Below are positions 1-6,993 of a stretch of 7,657 nt of DNA, piece after piece. Source of the stretch: an uncultured Bacilli bacterium. Lineage in GTDB: Bacteria; Bacillota_I; Bacilli_A; RF39; UBA660. Location of the stretch: NCBI GenBank assembly GCA_910578745.1, contig CAJTSN010000023.1, positions 19,081 to 26,737 on the forward strand. Direction: 5' to 3'. The notes beneath the pieces were generated by a model. The model saw nothing but the letters and a program-made list of their open reading frames with translations. It was not told the DNA's origin and did no database searches. A program made the translations under genes and the position numbers. How positions within the stretch are numbered: position 1 is the first letter of the stretch; every line of letters starts with the position of its first letter.

Positions 1-326
1 ATGCTACTTTCTCCACCCCCACAAGCCCCACCGTTTCTTCCAAACACAGGCCCCAAAGAAGGTTCACGAAGAACCACAATGCTTTTTTTGCCTAATGCAC
101 ATAAAGAATCAGTAAGCCCTATACTCATCGTTGTTTTTCCTTCTCCATAAGGAGTTGGATTTATAGAAGTCATTAAAATCAATTTTCCTTTTTTTGTTTC
201 CTTCTTTTTTAAAGAAAGTTTTGCCTTATCGGATCCATAAAAATAGATATCTTCTTCCATAAATCCATACTTGTTTAAAACCTCTTTTAACACTCGAATC
301 ACCTCTTTATAAATAGAAGAAATCAT
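1..326 (-). CDS. fhs: Formate-tetrahydrofolate ligase, N-terminal part (cut by window edge)
   Basis: This frame encodes the first 108 residues of formate-tetrahydrofolate ligase (10-formyl-THF synthetase), a cytosolic enzyme that uses ATP to join formate to tetrahydrofolate for one-carbon metabolism. I translated it by hand from an ATG at 326. Visible landmarks are the family's YGSDKAKLSL stretch (residues 30-39, usually YGKYKAKISL), the ATP-binding loop TPYGEGKTT (58-66) and the LREPSLGPVFG segment (86-96). The next part reads RNGGACGGGESS where most relatives have KGGAAGGGYAQ, so this may be a divergent subfamily. The N-terminus is only a few residues shorter than usual, so the ATG is believable, although the upstream purine stretch (GAAGA) is a weak ribosome site. 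The ATG lies 9 nt after the stop of the preceding small gene and in the same frame. The remaining roughly 450 residues lie beyond the left edge. Confidence 0.92.
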   Translation of the reverse strand, partial: MISSIYKEVIRVLKEVLNKYGFMEEDIYFYGSDKAKLSLKKKETKKGKLILMTSINPTPYGEGKTTMSIGLTDSLCALGKKSIVVLREPSLGPVFGRNGGACGGGESS

Positions 327-335
327 ACTTTTCTT

Positions 336-740
336 CTATTGCTTTATTTTTTCTAATAATGGTCCAATTCTACATTTTTCAATTTCTTCTATTATAACAT
401 CTGAAGGCTTTCTACCTTCAATTCTTATCTCTAATCTTCCATAAAAAGCTTCATCTTCAATATAACTATAGTCTAGTGCCTGTAAATCACGAAAGTCCTG
501 TTTTTTTAAAAGACCATACGAATCATAAATATTTCCATTATAAAAAATAGCTAAATGTTTCAAATCATGTCTTATCATCATTTTACTTTGTGGTAAATAG
601 TGAGATAAAATACAAGCAAATTCATAACAACCTCCACTTTGAAAATAATCCTTTGCTCTTACATATCCAATGGATTCCATAAATTCATCATCTACTAAAT
701 CATTAATAAATTCAATAAAATAAAGAATATCCTCTTTCAA
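336..740 (-). CDS. Small protein of unknown function with possible Cys-His-Asp site
   Basis: I do not recognise this 134-residue protein. It is acidic, has no signal peptide or membrane segment, and begins with an amphipathic helix-like stretch (residues 4-22). The central part contains GGCYEFACILSHYL (36-49), then HDLKHLAIFYNG (58-69) and YDSYG (72-76). The order Cys38, His62, Asp73 and the style GGCYEFA...H.A.FYNG..YDS.G resemble papain-like or transglutaminase-like folds, which use such a triad, but this is only a pattern match. The start is TTG at 740, since no in-frame ATG exists before residue 21. An AGGGG site at 751-755 supports it. The gene follows the second asnB by 13 nt and precedes fhs by 9 nt, so it is probably cotranscribed with the racemase/ligase/amidotransferase run. 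It could be a small peptidase, an amidase or a non-catalytic partner. Confidence 0.75.
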   Translation of the reverse strand: MKEDILYFIEFINDLVDDEFMESIGYVRAKDYFQSGGCYEFACILSHYLPQSKMMIRHDLKHLAIFYNGNIYDSYGLLKKQDFRDLQALDYSYIEDEAFYGRLEIRIEGRKPSDVIIEEIEKCRIGPLLEKIKQ

Positions 741-750
741 ATTCCATCTG

Positions 751-755
751 CCCCT
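751..755 (-). promoter_or_regulatory. Ribosome binding site supporting the TTG start of the small gene
   Basis: On the minus strand AGGGG lies 10 nt before the TTG at 740 and overlaps the TAG stop (754-756) of the preceding asnB. An out-of-frame ATG at 747 is closer but opens only an 11-codon frame, so TTG is the better start for the 134-residue protein. Confidence 0.5.
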
Positions 756-2565
756 AACTAAAAAATACTTGGTACCACACGATAAAGGTATAGATTGTCC
801 ATATCTTTTTGTAATTGTCTTTCTTTCCCCTTTTATGTTCTTCTAATAATTTCATAATTTTTTTATTGTCAAACAATTCTAAACTAATTTCTGAATCAAA
901 AGCAATTTTTATTTTTTGATACATTTCCTCCTCTTTTATCCATTCTCTAAGAGGAACAGGGAATCCTAGTTTCTTCTTTTTATAAGCTTCATTGGGAATG
1001 ACATCTTTAGCAGCCAAACGCAAAGCCTTTTTTGTTGTATTTTTATCTATTTTCGCATAAATAGGTAGTTTTCTAGCTACTTCGTATACCTCTTTATCTA
1101 AAAAGGGCGTACGGGCTTCTAAACCAAACATCATCGTATTTCTATCAACTGCGTGCAAGAAATCTCGAACCAACCAAAAGTAAAAATCAATAGCCTGTCT
1201 TTGAACAAGTGTAGAGTTTCCCTCATATTCTTTATAAATAGAAGCGGTTATCTCTTTTGTAGAAATCTGATTTTTATTTTTTACAATGGCCATGGCTTCT
1301 TTATCTTGAAAGACTCGTCCAAGTCCAATATGATGATCCTTCAATTTAAGACCTCTTCTATAAAGAAAGTTAAACCCTCTTCCCTCTGGAAAACAAGAGG
1401 CAATTTTTGAAAGAATATGCCGAATAGGATAAGGTATTTTCATATACCAACCTTGATCGACTTCCTCTTGATAAGAATTATAGCCTGCAAATAACTCATC
1501 CGCACCTTCTCCAGAAAGCACCACTTTCACATCTTGCGATGCAATTTGAGCAACAAAATATAAAGCAATAGCTGAGGGGTCTGCTAATGGCTCATCCATA
1601 TGATACATAATATTAGGAAAAGCTTCCATATATTCTTCTTTCGTTATTTTTTTTGAATAATTTTGAATTCCTAGTTTATCTGCTAAATCCTTGGCATAGC
1701 CAATTTCATCATACTTTGGATTATCATATCCAACGGTATAAGTTTTATCTGGCCGTGCAAGAGAAACCAAATAAGAAGAATCAATACCACTTGAAAGAAA
1801 AGACCCAACTTCTACATCCGCAATTTCATGATACTTAACAGAATTTTCAAGGGCTGTTTTTATCTTTTCTACAATCGTATCCATATCGTCTTCTGTTTCT
1901 TCAAATCGTAGAGAGAAAAATCTTTCCACGTTCTTCTTTCCATTTTTGAATATCAATTGTGTCCCTGGTTCTAGTCGGTAAACACCTTTAAAGAACGTTT
2001 CCTTTGTTGGTGTTGCATTAAAACATAAATAAGCGGATAAAATTTCTTTATTTAATTCTTTTATAAATATAGGATGATCCAGAAAAGCTTTCATCTCGGA
2101 AGCAAACAAAAAGGTTTCCTCATTTTGATAATAATAAAGTGGTTTTATTCCCCATTCATCGCGAGCTAAAAAAAGTTCTTCTTTATTTTTATCCCATATA
2201 GCAAAGGCATACATACCTCTTAAATATTTCGTTACTTCACATCCCCATTTTTCGTAACCATGGACTAAAACTTCTGTATCCGTTTTGGTTACAAATTGAT
2301 GTCCATCTTCTATAAGTTCCTCTCGTAATTCTTTGTAATTATAAATTTCCCCGTTAAAGACGATTACGATAGATTGATTTTCATTATAAATGGGTTGACT
2401 TCCCGCATCTAAATCAATAATTGAAAGACGTCTATGTCCAAGAGCAATTTTATCATCTACATAGAAGCCTTCTTGATCTGGTCCTCGATAAGCAATGCGA
2501 TCTGTCATTTTTTTTAGAATCTTTTCACTTGGATTTTTTCCTATATATCCTGCAATTCCACACAT
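754..2565 (-). CDS. asnB: Glutamine-dependent asparagine synthetase family protein, second copy
   Basis: This 603-residue protein has the full asparagine synthetase B layout: an N-terminal class II glutaminase domain (about 1-200) and a C-terminal ATP-pyrophosphatase synthetase domain (about 225-600). Cys2 becomes the N-terminal nucleophile after Met removal. Glutaminase residues appear in HRRLSII (44-50), FNGEIYNY (70-77) and TDTE (95-98). The synthetase domain has SSGIDSS (258-264), DEPLADPSA (324-332), LSGEGADELFAGY (350-362) and KKKLGFPVP (530-538). The family moves ammonia from glutamine to an AMP-activated carboxylate, classically of aspartate; relatives amidate mDAP or D-Asp in peptidoglycan. 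It starts 4 nt after the TGA of its paralog, with AGGTG at 2571-2575 overlapping that stop, so coupled translation is likely. Its DRNTMMFGLEARTPFLD stretch (474-490) differs from the paralog's DKMTMANSLELRVPLLD, suggesting another acceptor. Free aspartate synthesis, mDAP amidation and D-Asp amidation are all possible. Confidence 0.92.
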   Translation of the reverse strand: MCGIAGYIGKNPSEKILKKMTDRIAYRGPDQEGFYVDDKIALGHRRLSIIDLDAGSQPIYNENQSIVIVFNGEIYNYKELREELIEDGHQFVTKTDTEVLVHGYEKWGCEVTKYLRGMYAFAIWDKNKEELFLARDEWGIKPLYYYQNEETFLFASEMKAFLDHPIFIKELNKEILSAYLCFNATPTKETFFKGVYRLEPGTQLIFKNGKKNVERFFSLRFEETEDDMDTIVEKIKTALENSVKYHEIADVEVGSFLSSGIDSSYLVSLARPDKTYTVGYDNPKYDEIGYAKDLADKLGIQNYSKKITKEEYMEAFPNIMYHMDEPLADPSAIALYFVAQIASQDVKVVLSGEGADELFAGYNSYQEEVDQGWYMKIPYPIRHILSKIASCFPEGRGFNFLYRRGLKLKDHHIGLGRVFQDKEAMAIVKNKNQISTKEITASIYKEYEGNSTLVQRQAIDFYFWLVRDFLHAVDRNTMMFGLEARTPFLDKEVYEVARKLPIYAKIDKNTTKKALRLAAKDVIPNEAYKKKKLGFPVPLREWIKEEEMYQKIKIAFDSEISLELFDNKKIMKLLEEHKRGKKDNYKKIWTIYTFIVWYQVFFS

Positions 2566-2569
2566 CTTA

Positions 2570-4423
2570 TCACCTAATTTCTAGAAAGAATTTTTTATAC
2601 CAAATTAGGAAAATATAAATATTGTATATTTTTCTTCCCCAATTTTTCTCTCCTTTATAATGTTCTTCTAATAAAGTACAAATTTTCTTTTGATCAAAAA
2701 AGCTACATACATATTCTTCCTCAAACATTTCTTTGACCATCTTATAATATTTTTCTTCTTTTAGCCATTTTGAAAAAGGAACAGGAAATCCTAATTTTCT
2801 TCTTCTTGCCCAATCATCAGGCATTTTTTCATTCGCAATTTCCCGAAAAATATATTTCGTCTGTTTATCATGAATAAGATATTTCGTTGGAATTTTAGAT
2901 GCATGTTCAAATAAGACTTTATCAAGGAGTGGAACTCGAAGTTCTAAGGAATTTGCCATAGTCATTTTATCTGCTTTTAACAAGATATCCTGAGGTAACC
3001 AAAAATGATAATCGATATACATTTTCTTTGTAATATCATCTTTATCTTTTACTTTATCATAATAAGGTTTTAACACATCCTGAATTTTCATATTATCCTT
3101 AAGTTCATCGCATAAAACCTCATTTGCCTCTTCTTCTGTCATAACAAAAGCATGTCCAATATATCTTTCTTCAATTGGTTTTGCGCATTTCATAATTGTA
3201 TTTTTTCCCGAAAAATGAGGAAGAGGTTTTGATATAGATGCAAATGATTTTCTTAAAAACTGAGGAAGTTTTAGATAAAGTCGAATGACATTTGGCTCAT
3301 AATACTCGTTGTATCCAGCAAACATTTCATCGCTACCCTCTCCTGATAAAACCACTTTCACTTGTTTTCTAGCTAATTTTGATAAAAAATAAAGAGGAAC
3401 GGTGGATAAATTCGCATGTGGTTCATCCGTATAATATTGTACCGTTGGCAAATAATGAAAAAAGTCATCGCTTGAAATTAATTCACTTGTATTTTTTATA
3501 TTTAAAAGTTCTGATAGTTCTTTTGCGTATGTCGTTTCATTAAAAGTAAATTTCCCTTCATTTTGAACATCAAATCCCACAGAAAAGGTCTTGTCAGGAT
3601 GAGCGACTGCTGCAACATAAGAAGAATCAACTCCCCCGCTTAAATAAGAACCTACTTCCACATCCGAAGTCATTTGATGGTATTTTATAGACTCTTCTAA
3701 TACCTCTTTCATCTCTTCTTTATATTTCAAATAAGGCTTTTCTACTTTATCAAAAGAAACATGAAAATATTGTTTTGTTTCAAATTTTCCATCTTTATAA
3801 GTAAAATAATGACCCGGTTTTAATTTATACACATTTTTAAAGAAAGTCTCTTCAAATACAGAATATTGAAAGATTAAATACATTTTTAATGCCTTTTTAT
3901 TAACTTCTTTTATAAAATGAGGGTGCGCTAACATAGCTTTAATTTCAGATGCAAATAGAAATTCATCTTCGGTTAAATAATAATAAAATGGCTTAATTCC
4001 AAAATGATCTCTAGCTCCTACCACCTCTTTTGTTTTCAAATCATAAATAACAAAAGCAAACATACCTCTTAAATTTGATAGAATTTCTACTCCATATTCT
4101 TCATAACCATGTAGTAAAACCTCCGTATCGGTTTTCGTTGTAAAAATATGCCCCTTTTTTATCAAATCCTCTCGTAAAACCTCATAATTATAAATTTCCC
4201 CATTAAATACGATGACTTTCGTTTTATCTTCATTATAGATAGGCTGACTTCCCCCTTCTAAATCAATAATAGAAAGACGTCTAAAACCTAAAGCAATCGT
4301 ATCATCTGTATAATAACCTTCACTATCAGGACCTCTATGTATAATCACATCTGCCATATCTTTTATTATTTTTTCTTTTTCTTTCTTCTTTTCTTTATCC
4401 ACAAATCCTACAAATCCACACAT
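2570..4423 (-). CDS. asnB: Glutamine-dependent asparagine synthetase family protein, first copy
   Basis: A 617-residue AsnB/AsnH-type amidotransferase. The frame is open to an ATG at 4447, but the start at 4423 is chosen because Cys must be residue 2 (MCGFVGF) to serve as the glutaminase nucleophile and because a perfect AGGAGG lies 7 nt upstream. Glutaminase landmarks are HRGPD (29-33), FRRLSIIDL (47-55), FNGEIYNY (73-80) and TDTE (98-101). Synthetase landmarks are LSGGVDSS (261-268), DEPHANLST (333-341), LSGEGSDEMFAGY (359-371) and RRKLGFPVP (541-549). It is therefore expected to activate a carboxylate with ATP and amidate it using glutamine. The DEPHANLST motif contrasts with DEPLADPSA in the paralog. 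It sits 11 nt after an ATP-grasp ligase resembling D-aspartate ligase, which makes amidation of a ligated D-Asp (the AsnH role in Lactococcus) an attractive but unproven job. The stop is TGA. Confidence 0.92.
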   Translation of the reverse strand: MCGFVGFVDKEKKKEKEKIIKDMADVIIHRGPDSEGYYTDDTIALGFRRLSIIDLEGGSQPIYNEDKTKVIVFNGEIYNYEVLREDLIKKGHIFTTKTDTEVLLHGYEEYGVEILSNLRGMFAFVIYDLKTKEVVGARDHFGIKPFYYYLTEDEFLFASEIKAMLAHPHFIKEVNKKALKMYLIFQYSVFEETFFKNVYKLKPGHYFTYKDGKFETKQYFHVSFDKVEKPYLKYKEEMKEVLEESIKYHQMTSDVEVGSYLSGGVDSSYVAAVAHPDKTFSVGFDVQNEGKFTFNETTYAKELSELLNIKNTSELISSDDFFHYLPTVQYYTDEPHANLSTVPLYFLSKLARKQVKVVLSGEGSDEMFAGYNEYYEPNVIRLYLKLPQFLRKSFASISKPLPHFSGKNTIMKCAKPIEERYIGHAFVMTEEEANEVLCDELKDNMKIQDVLKPYYDKVKDKDDITKKMYIDYHFWLPQDILLKADKMTMANSLELRVPLLDKVLFEHASKIPTKYLIHDKQTKYIFREIANEKMPDDWARRRKLGFPVPFSKWLKEEKYYKMVKEMFEEEYVCSFFDQKKICTLLEEHYKGEKNWGRKIYNIYIFLIWYKKFFLEIR

Positions 4424-4430
4424 AGGAATT

Positions 4431-4436
4431 CCTCCT
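4431..4436 (-). promoter_or_regulatory. AGGAGG ribosome binding site fixing the asnB start at 4423
   Basis: The minus strand carries a perfect AGGAGG with a 7-nt spacer to the ATG at 4423, overlapping the TAG stop (4435-4437) of the ATP-grasp gene. It excludes the longer start at 4447, which would bury the catalytic cysteine eight residues inside the protein. Confidence 0.9.
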
Positions 4437-5646
4437 AATCTTTCCAATATCCATTTTTATATTCTTCCATATAACGTTTTCTTAATTTTAAAAGTAAAAT
4501 TTTTCTTAAAAAAGACTTGTCCATCTTACACTTCATCGGATTTACATGATGCCTCCAGTTTGCCAACGCCTTCTTTTTAAATGCCTCATTTTTAATATAC
4601 ATTTTAGCTACTTTTTTAGGTACAAAGGAAAGAAGAACTTCCTCTTGTATAAAATGATAGGGCTTATCTTTTTCTAAAAGCAAATCATCTACCATCGTTT
4701 CTACTAAATTAAAGCCTACTGTACTAATATAGTAACTACATCTTCCTTGCCGGGCATTAATCTCTAATACTTTAAACTTATGATCTCTCTCATCATATTT
4801 CATATCAAATTCTGCAAATCCCATATAGCCAATTTCTTCCATAAATGTCTTTATTTTCTCTGTCATGCTTTCTACATTCCCATCATAGGTATTATAGCCA
4901 TTGATTAAAATGGCAGCATTCCCAACCATTTTAGAAGCATGTTCTTGTAACCCAATTTGGGCAAAAGAAATCAAAGAAACCTTTTTATTTCTATCCGCAT
5001 AGACAACCGCATCAAAAAGATGAGAATCATCTCCTGGAATAAACTCTTGAATGATAAGGGTATCTTGATAACCTGATTCTTGAATCCAATGAATCACTTC
5101 ATTTAGTTCTTTTTCAGATGAAACTTTATAAATTTTTTTCTTTCCTTCAAATTCAATATGATTATATTCTACAACATTAGAAGGCTTTACAATCAAAGGA
5201 TAACTGAAATCACATTCCATTTTTTCCTTCTTTTGACAATCATAATAAAGCGTTTTTGGAAAATCTAGACAAGAATTTTCATAGGTTTTGTAAAAAAGTT
5301 CTTTCGTTGTCAAACTTTTGATAATCTCTATACTTGGATAGTTAAAATAAAAGTCTTTTTTTAGTTCTTCACGATTTTTTGCTATAAATTCAGCATATGT
5401 TTCATTCGATACAATTAAAAGAATTTTTCCTTCATGTGTTTTTCTATACCTTTTAAGTGCATTTAAAAATCCTTCTTCATTCCAAATTTCTTTGTCATAT
5501 TCAATAGTTAAAATATTTGAATATTTTGTAAATGCTCGGTAATAAGCTCCTATTAAATGTGCCTTTTTATGATATTTTTCATAACAACATCTTGCCATAT
5601 AATACGCATTGGCATCACTTCCCATAATTAAAACTTCAAAGTCCAT
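4435..5646 (-). CDS. ATP-grasp carboxylate-amine ligase, D-aspartate ligase-like
   Basis: This 403-residue soluble protein has an ATP-grasp fold. The N-terminal domain begins VLIMGSDANAYYMARCCYEKY (residues 5-25), close in style to the GSD.N.Y.MAR..HE.Y opening I recall for Enterococcus D-aspartate ligase (Aslfm) and its relatives. ATP-grasp landmarks are PLIVKPSN (150-157, probable ATP-binding Lys154), IIQEFIPGDDSH (198-209), FAEFDMKYD (277-285) and VLEINARQGR (293-302), the last with metal and substrate residues Glu295, Asn297 and Arg299. A basic C-terminal tail (about 367-403, starting VNPMKCK) also fits these relatives. Family members join a carboxylate to an amine through an acyl phosphate; Aslfm attaches D-Asp to the stem-peptide lysine of a peptidoglycan precursor. 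The gene lies 13 nt after a racemase and 11 nt before an amidotransferase, which fits that role. The substrate is not readable from sequence alone, and another amino-acid ligase activity is possible. Confidence 0.82.
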   Translation of the reverse strand: MDFEVLIMGSDANAYYMARCCYEKYHKKAHLIGAYYRAFTKYSNILTIEYDKEIWNEEGFLNALKRYRKTHEGKILLIVSNETYAEFIAKNREELKKDFYFNYPSIEIIKSLTTKELFYKTYENSCLDFPKTLYYDCQKKEKMECDFSYPLIVKPSNVVEYNHIEFEGKKKIYKVSSEKELNEVIHWIQESGYQDTLIIQEFIPGDDSHLFDAVVYADRNKKVSLISFAQIGLQEHASKMVGNAAILINGYNTYDGNVESMTEKIKTFMEEIGYMGFAEFDMKYDERDHKFKVLEINARQGRCSYYISTVGFNLVETMVDDLLLEKDKPYHFIQEEVLLSFVPKKVAKMYIKNEAFKKKALANWRHHVNPMKCKMDKSFLRKILLLKLRKRYMEEYKNGYWKD

Positions 5647-5659
5647 AGAACCACTTCCT

Positions 5660-6832
5660 CTAATATTTAATCTCTATTTTCTCTTGATATATTCGTGGAA
5701 CCCGAGAAGTAACGCCTATAAAAAGATGATACGCATTTTCCCCTATATTTTTTGATGCTTCTTTTATACTAATAGTATTTCCAAAGATTTCCACTTTATC
5801 ATGTAATTTTACATTTTCATCCACTAAAATCATCGTCATATCCATACATACATCAATAATAGTATATTTTTTATCATGAATGGAAACATATTTTAAACTT
5901 TTTTTCATTCCATCTGCATATCCAATTGGAATGGTTGCAACAAGAATATCCTTATTTGTTACAAAGTGAGCCCCATAGCCAACAAATTCATTTTTCTCTA
6001 CTTTTTTTAAACTCATCACTTCTGTATAAAGACAAAAGGCTGTTTTTAACTTTAAATCATTTTGTCTTATCGTTTGACTAACATGATATTTCTTCAAAAA
6101 TTGCTCTCTTTTTTTCTCACTGAGCCAACCTTTAAAACCTCCACGAATAGAAATTGAACCATTAAATCCATATAAAATAATACCTAAACGTACTCCTGTT
6201 ACGAAATCCAATTTTGGATGATTTACAAGAGTTAGAGAGCGCCCTAAATGAACAATTGGTATTTTATTTAAATCAATCTCCTCTATCAGTTCTAAAAAAG
6301 TATTCACTTGTTTATCGTAATAGATGTCATGAATTCCAGTTGTTGCCATATGGGTATAAATGCCTTCGATAAAAAAGGAATTCTTTTCTTCTAAAAGAGA
6401 GATGACTTCTTTTAGTTCCTTTTTTGTTTTCATTCCTAAACGATTCATTCCTGTATCCAGTTTTAAATGGACCTTTAATTTTCCTTTAAATAAACTATTA
6501 CTATATTGTTCAGCTAAAAAAAGGCTATCAATCGTAACAGTTACTTTATACTTTAAAATGTCTTCTATATATTTTGCGTCAATGGGTTCTAGACACAAAA
6601 TGGGAGTATCTTTATCATATTTTCGTACTTCTATCGCTTCTTCTAAAGAAGATGTCGCAAAATAATTAATTCCTGCTTCTTTCATTTTTTTTGTAACATA
6701 AACCCCATGCCCATAGGCATTTCCTTTTACCACACCAATATAGTACGTATAATCAGGATACGCCTTTTTTATTTCTTTAATATTATCTTTGATTATATCC
6801 TCCCTTATTTCTACATATGTATTTCTATACAT
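5660..6832 (-). CDS. alr: Alanine racemase-fold PLP amino-acid racemase
   Basis: A 390-residue fold-type III PLP enzyme of the alanine racemase family, which interconverts L- and D-amino acids in the cytosol, normally alanine for cell-wall synthesis. Lys36 in VVKGNAYGHG (34-43) should bind PLP, and Tyr286 in VGYGA (284-288) is the expected second catalytic base. Lys124, Arg131 (KLDTGMNRLG), Arg215 (VRLGIILYG), IPIGYADG (301-308) and CMDM (329-332) are all in place. Oddities are Gly37 where Ala is usual, HLGRS (195-199) where most have H.ANS, about 20-25 extra residues near 224-263, and Ser376 before RVPR. It is the first gene after the promoter and precedes a D-aspartate-ligase-like gene by 13 nt, so it may supply that ligase's D-amino acid. 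Upstream are two ribosome sites, AGGTG (6837-6841) and AGGAG (6845-6849), at 4 and 12 nt. Plain alanine racemase remains the default function. Confidence 0.88.
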   Translation of the reverse strand: MYRNTYVEIREDIIKDNIKEIKKAYPDYTYYIGVVKGNAYGHGVYVTKKMKEAGINYFATSSLEEAIEVRKYDKDTPILCLEPIDAKYIEDILKYKVTVTIDSLFLAEQYSNSLFKGKLKVHLKLDTGMNRLGMKTKKELKEVISLLEEKNSFFIEGIYTHMATTGIHDIYYDKQVNTFLELIEEIDLNKIPIVHLGRSLTLVNHPKLDFVTGVRLGIILYGFNGSISIRGGFKGWLSEKKREQFLKKYHVSQTIRQNDLKLKTAFCLYTEVMSLKKVEKNEFVGYGAHFVTNKDILVATIPIGYADGMKKSLKYVSIHDKKYTIIDVCMDMTMILVDENVKLHDKVEIFGNTISIKEASKNIGENAYHLFIGVTSRVPRIYQEKIEIKY

Positions 6833-6885
6833 GCTTCACCTACTCTCCTTTATTTATTTTAACTATTTCCCTTAAGTATATATTC

Positions 6886-6891
6886 ATTATA
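6886..6891 (-). promoter_or_regulatory. Probable -10 box of the racemase operon promoter
   Basis: The minus strand reads TATAAT, an exact sigma-A -10 hexamer, 53 nt before the racemase ATG. The best -35 at a 17-nt spacing is TAGCAA, only three of six matches, and there is no TG extension, so the promoter may be moderate or activator-dependent. The predicted leader is about 45 nt, AT-rich, with no riboswitch-like structure that I can see. No other clear promoter interrupts the six genes downstream. Confidence 0.5.
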
Positions 6892-6993
6892 CTATATTTA
6901 AAGTGAAATTGCTATAAATACAATTATTATTGAAAATAGACCTAATTTTATGTATCTAAAAAAATAACAGAATCCTTTTTAAATTTATACATC

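Noticed and set aside
324..338. Amber read-through fusing the small protein to formate-THF ligase
   Set aside because: Same-frame adjacency arises by chance one time in three, fhs has its own ATG and near-normal N-terminal length, and nothing in the window signals recoding.
1153..1410. Plus-strand open frame of 85 codons
   Set aside because: It lies inside the synthetase domain of the second asnB, is low-complexity and matches no family; it is a shadow of the real gene.
2570..2572. Possible Mycoplasma-type code with TGA read as Trp
   Set aside because: TGA ends the first asnB exactly where the family C-terminus ends and overlaps the next ribosome site, and Trp residues in the proteins are encoded by TGG where I checked, so the standard code fits.
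6360..6665. Plus-strand open frame of 101 codons
   Set aside because: It is antisense to the well-supported racemase, with biased Ser/Phe/Lys composition and no recognisable motif.
6833..6993. Possible riboswitch, small RNA or attachment site in the 179-nt gap before the racemase
   Set aside because: Apart from the terminator, the -10 box and ribosome sites, I see only AT-rich sequence with short chance inverted repeats and no conserved RNA architecture.
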